A stretch of 64,000 bases of DNA, taken from positions 93,282 to 157,281 of the forward strand of contig JAEURQ010000003.1 of assembly GCA_016788425.1 (NCBI GenBank), in the 5' to 3' direction. This document shows positions 57,344 to 64,000 of this stretch, piece after piece. The DNA is from Chthonomonas sp. (lineage in GTDB: Bacteria > Armatimonadota > Fimbriimonadia > Fimbriimonadales > Fimbriimonadaceae). Both the position numbers and the translations under genes were made by a program. The first letter of the stretch is position 1. Every line of letters starts with the position of its first letter. The notes beneath the pieces were generated by a model. That model was not told the origin of the DNA and searched no databases. It saw only the letters and a list, made by a program, of their open reading frames with translations.

Positions 57344-59854
57344 ATGAAAGCGGTGGTGATGGCGGGCGGCGAAGGGTCACGGCTAAGGCCAATCACCTCC
57401 AACAAACCCAAGCCGCTGGTGCCGGTGGCCAACACGCCCATCATGGAGCACATTTTGCGCCTGCTGCGACGGCACGGCGTGACCGAAACGGTGGTGACGC
57501 TCCACTACCTGGCCGACGAGATTCAGAGCTACTTTGACGATGGCAGCGAGTTCGACATGCCCGTGCGCTACTCGATTGAGGACACGCCCCTGGGCACCGC
57601 CGGATCGGTCAAGCAAGCCGAACCGCACCTGCGCGACGGCACCTTTTTTATTGTCAGCGGCGACGCCCTGACCGATTGCGACCTGAGCGCGGCCCTGGCC
57701 TTTCACCGCGAAAAGGGCAGCCTCGCGACGCTGATTTTGGCGCGTGTGCCCAACCCGCTCGACTTTGGCATTGTGATTACCGAGGACGATGGCCGCATCT
57801 CGCGGTTTCTGGAAAAGCCGGGCTGGAGCGAGGTGTTTAGCGACACCGTGAACACCGGGATGTACATTCTGGAGCCCGAGATTTTTGAGCTCATGCAGAT
57901 GGGTAAAAACTACGACTGGAGCCAGGATATTTTCCCCGAGCTCCTGCGCAACGGCAGCCCGATGTACGGCTACGTGATGGACGGCTACTGGTGCGACATC
58001 GGCAACCTGACTCAGTACCGCGACAGCCAGCAGCACATGCTCACGCGGGCCACCACGCTGAAGATTGACGGCATCGAGCGCTCGACCGGCGAGTGGGTGG
58101 CCGAGACCGCGACGATCCACGAGACCGCGCAGATTGTGCCGCCCGTCGCGATTGGCAAGAACACCAAGATCAAGGCGCACGCGGTCGTCGGCCCTCACAC
58201 CGTCATCGGCGACAACTGCCTGATTGAAGAAGGCGCGCAGATTATCCGCAGCGTGCTGTGGGACGGCAACTACATCGGCCCCAGCGTGAGCGTGGAGAGC
58301 GCGATTGTCGCCTCGCGATGCACCATCAAGCGCGACTCGGTCGTGCTGGAAGACGCCGTCATCGGCGATCGCTGCCTCATTGACAACGCCTGCACCATTC
58401 GCGCCCGCGTGAAGCTGTGGCCGGACAAAGTGATTGAGCGCGGCTCGACCGTGACCATGTCGCTGGTGTGGGGCAATAAGTGGCGCGGAAACCTCTTCCG
58501 CGAGCTCGGCGTGGCCGGCCTCAGCAACGTGGAAATCACGCCGGAATTCGCGACTCGGCTCGGCTCGGCGTTTGGCTCGGTGATGCCCGATCGCTGCACG
58601 GTGGTCACCGCGCGCGATTCCACCCGCAGCAGCCGCATGATTAAGCGCGCGATGATGGCGAGTTTGCTCTCGGTGGGCTGCGAAGTGATTGACCTGCGCG
58701 GATCGCCGGTGCCAGTGACGCGGCACTTTATCGCCTCGATGGGCGCGGCCGGCGCCATGAACGTGCGTAAGCTGCCGGGCAACAGCCGGGTTTCGCTCAT
58801 CGAAATGTTCGATGCGCGCGGCGCGTATCTCAGCCGCAACAACGAGCGCAAGGTCGAAAGCGCGTTCTTCCGCGAAGACTTCCACCGCGTGGATGCCGAG
58901 GACCTCGGCACGATCAGCTACTCCAGTCGGGCGCAGGAAGCCTACGAGGACGACTTTTTCAAGCGCCTAAACTTCAACGGCAGCGAGCGCGCCATCAAAA
59001 TTGTTTGCGATTACGGCTACAGCGCCATCAGCAGCGTGGTGCCGCAGATGCTGGGCAAGCTCGGCATCGAGACCATTGGCATTAACGCCTACAACGACAG
59101 CAAACTTTCGCCGCGCGGCCGCGAGGAAGTCGGCCGCCACGTCAAGAATCTCAGCCACATCGTCGGCACGCTCAACTACGATCTCGGCGTGCTGTTTAAC
59201 CACGAAGGCGAACGCCTGGTGATTGTGGACGACCAGGGCGAGGTGATTTCGCACAACACTCTGCTCGGCATGATGACGTTGCTGATGGCGCGATGCCACC
59301 CCGGCGCGAACATGGCGCTGAACGTGCTCGCCCCCGACCGATTGCGCGATGTGCTGACCGGCGCGGGCGCCAACATCGAGGTCTCGCGCGCCGACACGCG
59401 TTCGCTGCTGGACGTGACCGACCGCGAAGGCGTGATTTTTGGCGGTGACGCCAAGGGCGGGTTTATCTTCCCCGATCTTCACCCTGGGTTCGACGCCATG
59501 TACACGTTGGCGCGGCTCATCAAGATGCTCGATCAGCTCGGCACGACGCCCCGCGAAGTGGTGGCCGAACTGCCCGATTTCGCGATGTCACGCAGCAAGG
59601 TCAAGTGTCCGTGGGAAGCCAAGGGCGGCGTGATGCGCATGCTCATGGATCGCTACGGCGACGAAGAGCGCGAGCTGTTCGACGGCATCAAGGTGCTGCG
59701 GCCCACCGGCTGGGTGCTCGTGCTGCCCGATTCGTTCGAGCAGGAGTTCACGGTCGTCGCCGAAGGCGATTCGCAGGAAGACAGCCAGCGCCTTGTGGAC
59801 GATATGGTGCGCGAGATTCAGGACCTGCAGCGCGAGCCCGCCGCCATTAGCTAG
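57344..59854 (+). CDS. NDP-sugar pyrophosphorylase fused to degenerate phosphomannomutase
   Basis: An 836-residue fusion. Residues about 1-235 are a nucleotidyltransferase (MKAVVMAGGEGSRLRPITSN, IVSGDALTDCDL, GYWCDIGN), about 245-375 a left-handed beta-helix with hexapeptide repeats, and about 380-830 a phosphohexomutase fold. The mutase active-site serine loop (normally TASHNP) is replaced around GAMNVRKLPGNSRVSL, and the metal loop DPDADR reads NHEGERL, so the mutase half is probably catalytically dead. It likely makes GDP-mannose or a related sugar for surface glycans. Frames upstream of 57344 are non-coding. Confidence 0.88.
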   Translation: MKAVVMAGGEGSRLRPITSNKPKPLVPVANTPIMEHILRLLRRHGVTETVVTLHYLADEIQSYFDDGSEFDMPVRYSIEDTPLGTAGSVKQAEPHLRDGTFFIVSGDALTDCDLSAALAFHREKGSLATLILARVPNPLDFGIVITEDDGRISRFLEKPGWSEVFSDTVNTGMYILEPEIFELMQMGKNYDWSQDIFPELLRNGSPMYGYVMDGYWCDIGNLTQYRDSQQHMLTRATTLKIDGIERSTGEWVAETATIHETAQIVPPVAIGKNTKIKAHAVVGPHTVIGDNCLIEEGAQIIRSVLWDGNYIGPSVSVESAIVASRCTIKRDSVVLEDAVIGDRCLIDNACTIRARVKLWPDKVIERGSTVTMSLVWGNKWRGNLFRELGVAGLSNVEITPEFATRLGSAFGSVMPDRCTVVTARDSTRSSRMIKRAMMASLLSVGCEVIDLRGSPVPVTRHFIASMGAAGAMNVRKLPGNSRVSLIEMFDARGAYLSRNNERKVESAFFREDFHRVDAEDLGTISYSSRAQEAYEDDFFKRLNFNGSERAIKIVCDYGYSAISSVVPQMLGKLGIETIGINAYNDSKLSPRGREEVGRHVKNLSHIVGTLNYDLGVLFNHEGERLVIVDDQGEVISHNTLLGMMTLLMARCHPGANMALNVLAPDRLRDVLTGAGANIEVSRADTRSLLDVTDREGVIFGGDAKGGFIFPDLHPGFDAMYTLARLIKMLDQLGTTPREVVAELPDFAMSRSKVKCPWEAKGGVMRMLMDRYGDEERELFDGIKVLRPTGWVLVLPDSFEQEFTVVAEGDSQEDSQRLVDDMVREIQDLQREPAAIS

Positions 59855-60302
59855 CGGCGTCGGAGGCCGCTTCCAGGTCGGCGATGATGATCTTTTGCAT
59901 GCCCATCATCGCCTGAAACACCGCTTGCGCCTGGGCGGGCGTGCCGGTCGTGGTCAGCTCGTCCATGCGGCTGGGCGTCACCTGCCACCACACGCCAAAC
60001 TTGTCGCGCAGCCATCCGCAGTACGATTCCTCGCCGCCTTCGCTCAGCCGATTCCAGAAGTAGTCGGTCTCCGCCTGGTCTTGCGTGCGGATCATGTAGG
60101 AGGCGGCCACCGAGTGCTCGCACTCCGGTCCGCCGCTGATGAGCACAAACTCGGTCCCGCGCAGCCGGATGGCGGCGGCGATGACCTGGCCGTCCATTTC
60201 GTACTTGCGCACGAGCTCGGCATCGGTGAAGACGGACTGGTAAAACTCGAGCGGCGCTTGGCATCCGGCGTTAAAGAGCAAGGCGACAGAGATGGGTTGC
60301 AT
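59847..60302 (-). CDS. VOC/PhnB-like glyoxalase-superfamily protein
   Basis: A 151-residue protein of the 3-demethylubiquinone-9 methyltransferase-like VOC family: LLFNAGCQAPLEFYQSVF (as F...A.eA..FY...F), TEFVLISGGPECEH, and SYCGWLRDKFGVWWQVTPSRMDEL, quoted in part as GWLRDKFGVWWQVTPSRM. The usual metal-binding His/Glu are only partly kept. Function unknown, often annotated PhnB-like. Converges on the fusion gene with an 8-base overlap. TAAGGT ends 6 bases before the ATG. Confidence 0.84.
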   Translation of the reverse strand: MQPISVALLFNAGCQAPLEFYQSVFTDAELVRKYEMDGQVIAAAIRLRGTEFVLISGGPECEHSVAASYMIRTQDQAETDYFWNRLSEGGEESYCGWLRDKFGVWWQVTPSRMDELTTTGTPAQAQAVFQAMMGMQKIIIADLEAASDAAS

Positions 60303-60308
60303 GGCTTC

Positions 60309-60314
60309 ACCTTA
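60309..60314 (-). promoter_or_regulatory. -10 box (TAAGGT) abutting VOC gene ATG
   Basis: Minus-strand TAAGGT ends 6 bases before the ATG at 60302. Confidence 0.45.
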
Positions 60315-60371
60315 CCTCTCGCCGCGGCAGAGCCGAATCAAGGCCCGCACAGTTGCAGCTGCTCGAGCGAC

Positions 60372-61061
60372 CTACTGCGAAACCCACGCCGCCAAGATGC
60401 TGGTGAGCTCGCGGCTCGGTTTGACCAATATCTTGCCGTTCGCGTACAGCCCGCTACTTGCGCCGGCGTCCAGATTCATCGCCTCGTGGCAGCCGAGCTT
60501 GCGCATGATCTCCGCCTCCTCGCCAAAGCTCACCGCCCGGCCGATGCGCACCAGCAGCAGTTTGCCGCCCTGCGTGTAGCCGATGGCCATGCGCGCGGTC
60601 TTACCGGTGACGTGCGGGTCGCGGAAACCCTCGCCGCGCCAATCCACATCCACCTTGCCATCGAGCACCAGCGCGGGACCGCAACCGAGCACAAACTTGT
60701 GCCCGCGCCAATCCATGGTGCGATGCCGCACCACGCGCTCGATGTCCATTTTTCCGTCCTCGGTCATTTTCAGCACGGTGCCCATGCGCCCACCATGCAA
60801 CAGCTGACCATCCACAAAAAGATCGCCAATGGGCAGCAGGGTGGTGGTGCTAAAGTACGCTCCGTTGATGGCGACGGCGGCGTTGCTGCGGCCCACCATG
60901 CTGGCGAACGACTCGTCGGTGCCGGGAAAATCCTTCGCCGTCACCACACCAAAACTCGCGCGCTGGTCGTTCAGGTTCACCACCACCGTATCCACCTTGT
61001 TCTTGCGGTCTTGAATGATGTTGATGGGGCTGGGTTGCCAAAGGGCGGGAGCAAAGATCAT
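60372..61061 (-). CDS. Phosphodiester glycosidase-like (NAGPA/DUF2233) protein
   Basis: A 229-residue protein of the NAGPA family, which cleaves sugar-phosphodiesters. VAINGAYFSTTTLLPIGDLF, VLGCGPALVLDGKV, TARMAIGYTQGGKLLLVRIG and MNLDAGASSGLYANGKIL are the conserved blocks. The N-terminus is short, without a clear signal peptide (MIFAPALWQPSP); a start further upstream is possible. It lies 69 bases upstream of the VOC gene on the same strand. Confidence 0.82.
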   Translation of the reverse strand: MIFAPALWQPSPINIIQDRKNKVDTVVVNLNDQRASFGVVTAKDFPGTDESFASMVGRSNAAVAINGAYFSTTTLLPIGDLFVDGQLLHGGRMGTVLKMTEDGKMDIERVVRHRTMDWRGHKFVLGCGPALVLDGKVDVDWRGEGFRDPHVTGKTARMAIGYTQGGKLLLVRIGRAVSFGEEAEIMRKLGCHEAMNLDAGASSGLYANGKILVKPSRELTSILAAWVSQ

Positions 61062-61124
61062 GGGCGCGTGCGGAGTGGGGTCGCGGTTGATGATACTGCG
61101 TCCCGTTGGGAATTGGGAGATTTC

Positions 61125-61153
61125 TTGAAGAATTCTGCGCAGGATGTTACAAT
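61125..61153 (+). promoter_or_regulatory. Promoter for the 257-aa hypothetical gene
   Basis: TTGAAG (61125-61130) and TACAAT (61148-61153) are spaced by exactly 17 bases. The predicted leader is about 58 bases long, unlike the leaderless genes. Confidence 0.6.
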
Positions 61154-61217
61154 TCGCGCGGAGGTCGGGTTAAAGTAGTGTGAGGTTGCATCTCGGCGAC
61201 TCAAGGAACTTTAAGAT

Positions 61218-61991
61218 ATGGGTTTAGCCGCAATTCTTGCATTGGTTGCCACCTCGGGTGTCAACGGAAGTAGCCTGGATCTGGCGTCTATCTCATCAAG
61301 GGACCTTCGGCTACCGAAGGGAGACCGGCGCGAGTTTAAGCGGTGGCATGAGCTAGAGTTCGACGCGGACGCGAGCTTCGAAGTGCGGCAGAGGTTGCTG
61401 CCGAAGTTTGCAAAAGGTTTAAGCGACGAAGATCTCACCAAGCTGCTTATTGCCTACAACAATATCGACCCTTTTGCTTGGAGCGTGGAAGATAGGAATT
61501 GGGTTCGCAAGTGGATGCTGACTACAAAAACTCTCAATCGAGACCAAGCTCTCATCGCTTACAGCACCGCGCGTGATTACAACCTCGTGCCATTGGACAA
61601 AGTCGTAGCGCAACGTTTTGATCAATGGTATCCTCAAGCCGTCAGATTTCAGGCCTGCTACGTTCGCGGCCTCCTAAGGCACTACAAACGTGAAGAGGCA
61701 ACTCTTCTGTGGAAGCGATTTCGGCAGAGACATGCTCAACAGGGGCTGCCTGATTGGAAGACGGCCTACCTTGATATTAATTACCACGAGTGGAGTCAGC
61801 ACGGCATACACGGTGCCAGGGAGAGCCTGCCCATCGTTGAGGCAGCGGCTGAAAGTGCCAAGCGAATGATGGCGCGCCCAAACCCGCCGAGAAATTGGCT
61901 GAAGTCGGCCCGTTCTCGATACAAGCTGTTCACCGACATCGCGAACGCAATCCGTAGAAGACTGGCTAAGGAGGGTGGCGAAGGTCGTTAG
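61218..61991 (+). CDS. Hypothetical exported protein, 257 aa
   Basis: An unrecognised protein with a short N-terminal signal-like segment (MGLAAILALVATSGVNG). The body is helical and rich in Arg, Lys and Trp (WSVEDRNWVRKWMLTTKTL, HYKREEATLLWKRFRQRH), like helical-repeat proteins. It is less GC-rich than its neighbours. GGAA lies 10 bases before the ATG. No neighbour suggests a role; the 143 bases after it up to the amidase stop show no gene. Confidence 0.65.
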   Translation: MGLAAILALVATSGVNGSSLDLASISSRDLRLPKGDRREFKRWHELEFDADASFEVRQRLLPKFAKGLSDEDLTKLLIAYNNIDPFAWSVEDRNWVRKWMLTTKTLNRDQALIAYSTARDYNLVPLDKVVAQRFDQWYPQAVRFQACYVRGLLRHYKREEATLLWKRFRQRHAQQGLPDWKTAYLDINYHEWSQHGIHGARESLPIVEAAAESAKRMMARPNPPRNWLKSARSRYKLFTDIANAIRRRLAKEGGEGR

Positions 61992-62134
61992 CGACCATCG
62001 TCGTGACGGCAATCCTCAGGTCCGAAGATGATTGACATGTCGCTCAAATTACTAATCTTTTCATTGCTCTGAGAGATTGGACTTGAAAGGTCGCCCGCAA
62101 GACCGTCATCGAGTTCGGTGACCTGTAGCCGCGT

Positions 62135-63784
62135 TCACAGCTTGCTCAAATCCGGGCGCAGGCGATAGTACTGCGTCTGAGCCTGAATCCAGTTGCCCAG
62201 CGCGATGAGCTTCGCCTCGTCGTACAGCCGACCGATTAGCGAGATCCCGCGCCCGCCGATGAGCGGAATATACAGCTGCGGATGGCCGGTGAGGTTGGTG
62301 TTGAACAACAGGTAGCTCCCGCGATCGCTCGTGATCACCACGTCGAAATCGCCAAAATCCTCCTCAAAATTCTTCATCGTCAGGCTGCGCGCGCGCATCG
62401 CCTGCACGTAACCCACCCCGCCGCTAAACAGGTGGCCGCGGAAAATGCCCGGCCACAGACTGTTCTCCAGCTTCTTGATGTCCTCGCCCAGGGTAAGCCC
62501 CTCAAAGGCGGCGGCGGCCTCAATGCTCAGGCACATGTCCACGCCATTGCCCACTCGGCGGAAGGTTTTGCCCTCCAGCGTAGCCCCGGCGGCGCGGAGC
62601 ATGGCGACAATTTCGCCCGGCCCCTTGCTCGCATCGTCCTCATCGAGCGCGGCATCGTCCGTCAAAAACGCGATCTTCAGCCGCAGCGGGTCAATCTTGG
62701 TGTCCAACCTTAGCGGCTTATCCACCGAGGCGGCGTCGCGCGGATCGTGGCCGACCAGCGCGCTGAGAACGAGCCCGCAATCGGCGGCGGTGCGACCAAT
62801 CGGGCCGACCTTGTCCATCGTCCAGCTTAGGGCCATCGCGCCGTGGCGAGAGACTCGGCCAAACGTCGGGCGTAGCCCCGTCACGCGGCACCGATGCGAA
62901 GGCGACATGATGCTGCCCAGAGTCTCGGTGCCAATGGCAAAGGCAAATAATCCTGCCGCCAAGCCACTGGCCGAACCCGCCGAGGAGCCGCTGCTGCCTT
63001 GCGCCGTGTTCCAGGGATTCTTGGTTTTGCCGCCAAACCAGTGGTCATCCATGGCGAGCGCGCCCACGCTGGTCTTGGCCAGCAAGATCGCGCCAGCGGC
63101 TTCGAGTCGCTCCACCACCGCGCTGTCAAAGTCGAACCGCTGATCCTTGTAGGGTGCGGCGCCCCAGGTGGTGCGCCCCTCCCGGCTTGCGAAAAGGTCT
63201 TTCAGGCCGTAGGGCAGGCCGTGCAGAGGCCCACGAAACTTGCCCTTGCTCGCCTCGGCGTCCAACACGTCGGCCTGGGCCAAGGCGCTCGGCGCGAGCA
63301 GAGAAATCACGTTCAGCAGCTTGGGGCTCAGACGCTCAATGCGGCGAATGTAGATCTCGGTGAGTCGCCGCGCGGTGAGCTGGCGCGATCGAATCAACGC
63401 GGCCAGTTCGGTCGCGGTCAGGAAAGCGATGTCCTCCTCGCTGGCCGGCAGCTTCCCGGCTTTCGGCAAGGCGGCGGGTTTCACGCCCGCGGCCGAGGCT
63501 GGAATACGGCCTTCCGGACGGAACACAAAGCTCGGCGCGACCGAGTTGGCCATTTGCAGATTCCGAAACGCGGCGTAACCGCCGCGCAGCTCGACGACCG
63601 TCGCGAGGGCGGCCTTGAGGTCGTCTTCGGCAAGGGTAAAGCCCATGGCGCGGGCCATGCTCGCGAGGTCGGCGGTGGTCAGCGGGTCGGGCGTGGCGGT
63701 TTGGGCGCGCACCGCGCTCGCCAAAAACAGGCTCATGCTTCCGGCGAGGAAGTCTTTTCGCGTGAGGCGGGTATCAATTCCCAT
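62135..63784 (-). CDS. Amidase-signature-family hydrolase, exported
   Basis: A 549-residue amidase. The Ser-Ser-Lys triad regions are GLPYGLKDLFAS (Lys), the AQGSSGSSAGSASGLAAGL block (cis-Ser) and FAIGTETLGSI (nucleophile Ser region). The N-terminus LTRKDFLAGSMSLFLASAVRAQ resembles a Tat leader with Arg-Lys in place of twin Arg, quoted as TRKDFLAGSMSLFLASAVRA. About residues 30-130 are an extra N-terminal segment. The substrate is unknown. It starts 6 bases after the small Cys-rich gene stop. Confidence 0.87.
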   Translation of the reverse strand: MGIDTRLTRKDFLAGSMSLFLASAVRAQTATPDPLTTADLASMARAMGFTLAEDDLKAALATVVELRGGYAAFRNLQMANSVAPSFVFRPEGRIPASAAGVKPAALPKAGKLPASEEDIAFLTATELAALIRSRQLTARRLTEIYIRRIERLSPKLLNVISLLAPSALAQADVLDAEASKGKFRGPLHGLPYGLKDLFASREGRTTWGAAPYKDQRFDFDSAVVERLEAAGAILLAKTSVGALAMDDHWFGGKTKNPWNTAQGSSGSSAGSASGLAAGLFAFAIGTETLGSIMSPSHRCRVTGLRPTFGRVSRHGAMALSWTMDKVGPIGRTAADCGLVLSALVGHDPRDAASVDKPLRLDTKIDPLRLKIAFLTDDAALDEDDASKGPGEIVAMLRAAGATLEGKTFRRVGNGVDMCLSIEAAAAFEGLTLGEDIKKLENSLWPGIFRGHLFSGGVGYVQAMRARSLTMKNFEEDFGDFDVVITSDRGSYLLFNTNLTGHPQLYIPLIGGRGISLIGRLYDEAKLIALGNWIQAQTQYYRLRPDLSKL

Positions 63785-63790
63785 GCGGCT

Positions 63791-63994
63791 CTAGCGCCCC
63801 TGCCTCGGCGAGGGTCGGGTCACGCGGGCGCGGGTTTCCACCAGCCATTCGCGGTGATCGTTCAGCGGGCACAGGGCGCGCACGCCGAACGTGTTGACGA
63901 AATCCACCACCTGACTGCGACGCGGCGGATTCACCTTGCCATCTCGACAAGTTTGTTGATCAAAATCATAACGTGGACAATCTCGACAGTCCAT
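63791..63994 (-). CDS. Small Cys-containing protein, 67 aa
   Basis: An unrecognised small protein, MDCRDCPRYDFDQQTCRDGK, with CxxC, a third Cys and later a fourth in RALCPLNDHREW: four cysteines that could bind a metal. It resembles short conserved proteins of unknown role. It runs just ahead of the amidase gene with a 6-base gap. Only 6 bases upstream of its ATG are in the window, so its promoter cannot be judged. Confidence 0.65.
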   Translation of the reverse strand: MDCRDCPRYDFDQQTCRDGKVNPPRRSQVVDFVNTFGVRALCPLNDHREWLVETRARVTRPSPRQGR

Positions 63995-64000
63995 ACTTAC

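Noticed and set aside
62030-62060. Consensus-like TTGACA with a TAATCT
   Set aside because: The spacing is only about 15 bases and no plus-strand gene follows; the downstream gene runs the other way.
47475-64000. rRNA, tmRNA, RNase P, SRP or further tRNA genes
   Set aside because: No matching conserved segments were seen here or elsewhere in the window apart from tRNA-Leu at 4437.

Overview
This 64 kb window is a gene-dense, GC-rich (about 60% by eye) bacterial chromosome segment with no rRNA, no CRISPR array, no recognisable transposase or phage gene, and one tRNA. The cell is a diderm: there is a Kdo transferase (waaA), a GT9 heptosyltransferase-like enzyme, a TamB-like protein, lipoproteins and a Wzz-like protein. 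The DUF1559-style prepilin, the PEP-CTERM-like proteins, the dockerin/HAF protein and the futalosine-pathway gene mqnA point to Armatimonadota, most likely a Fimbriimonas relative. This placement is an inference from gene content and needs a marker-gene tree.

Layout. 1-4.3 kb: end of speE, a Gly-rich Spy-like protein, an ArnT-like glycosyltransferase, and a prepilin with a small lipoprotein. 4.4-14.6 kb: tRNA-Leu(GAG), a monohaem protein, metF, an MscS channel, lipA, the 1514-residue TamB-like protein, a CNNM/CBS/CorC protein and phoU. 14.7-24.2 kb: rplU-rpmA, an hmgA-GT2-methyltransferase-mqnA run, purC-waaA, aroF and more methyltransferases. 24.2-26.3 kb: a small accessory island of unknown genes with direct repeats, phased A-tracts and a GC-rich palindrome block. 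26.3-36.7 kb: an HAF/dockerin protein, PIG-L, GT9, a tiny lipoprotein, coaBC, kbl, the ftsE-ftsX-M23 peptidase operon and an orphan sugar-binding lipoprotein. 36.7-47.4 kb: a Doc-like protein lacking the Fic histidine, a Wzz-like protein, a haloperoxidase, prfA, the pyrR-pyrB-pyrC operon and three tandem PEP-CTERM-like paralogues. 47.4-64 kb: purA, a GAF-GGDEF cyclase, a clostripain-like protein with Ser in place of the catalytic Cys, TerC, ASCH, DUF3352, ndk, two DinB-like proteins, a nucleotidyltransferase/pseudo-phosphomannomutase fusion, a VOC protein, a phosphodiester glycosidase, unknowns and an amidase.

The strongest unexpected signal is in gene starts. At least 19 genes have a -10 hexamer (usually TANNNT, often TAAACT) ending exactly 6 or 7 bases before the ATG or GTG, with no Shine-Dalgarno sequence. 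This predicts that leaderless mRNAs are a major expression mode here, including for prfA, ftsE, aroF, purC, lipA and pyrR. A second group of genes has strong Shine-Dalgarno sequences, and in at least two of them the motif sits in the loop of a 6-bp hairpin ending 6 bases before the ATG.

How the genes work together: envelope building (waaA, GT9, GT2, PIG-L, ArnT-like, NDP-sugar fusion, TamB, Wzz-like), cell separation (ftsEX plus peptidase), nucleotide synthesis (purC, purA, pyrRBC, ndk), cofactors (lipA, metF, coaBC, mqnA) and a surface or secreted set (PEP-CTERM-like, HAF/dockerin, prepilin, lipoproteins).
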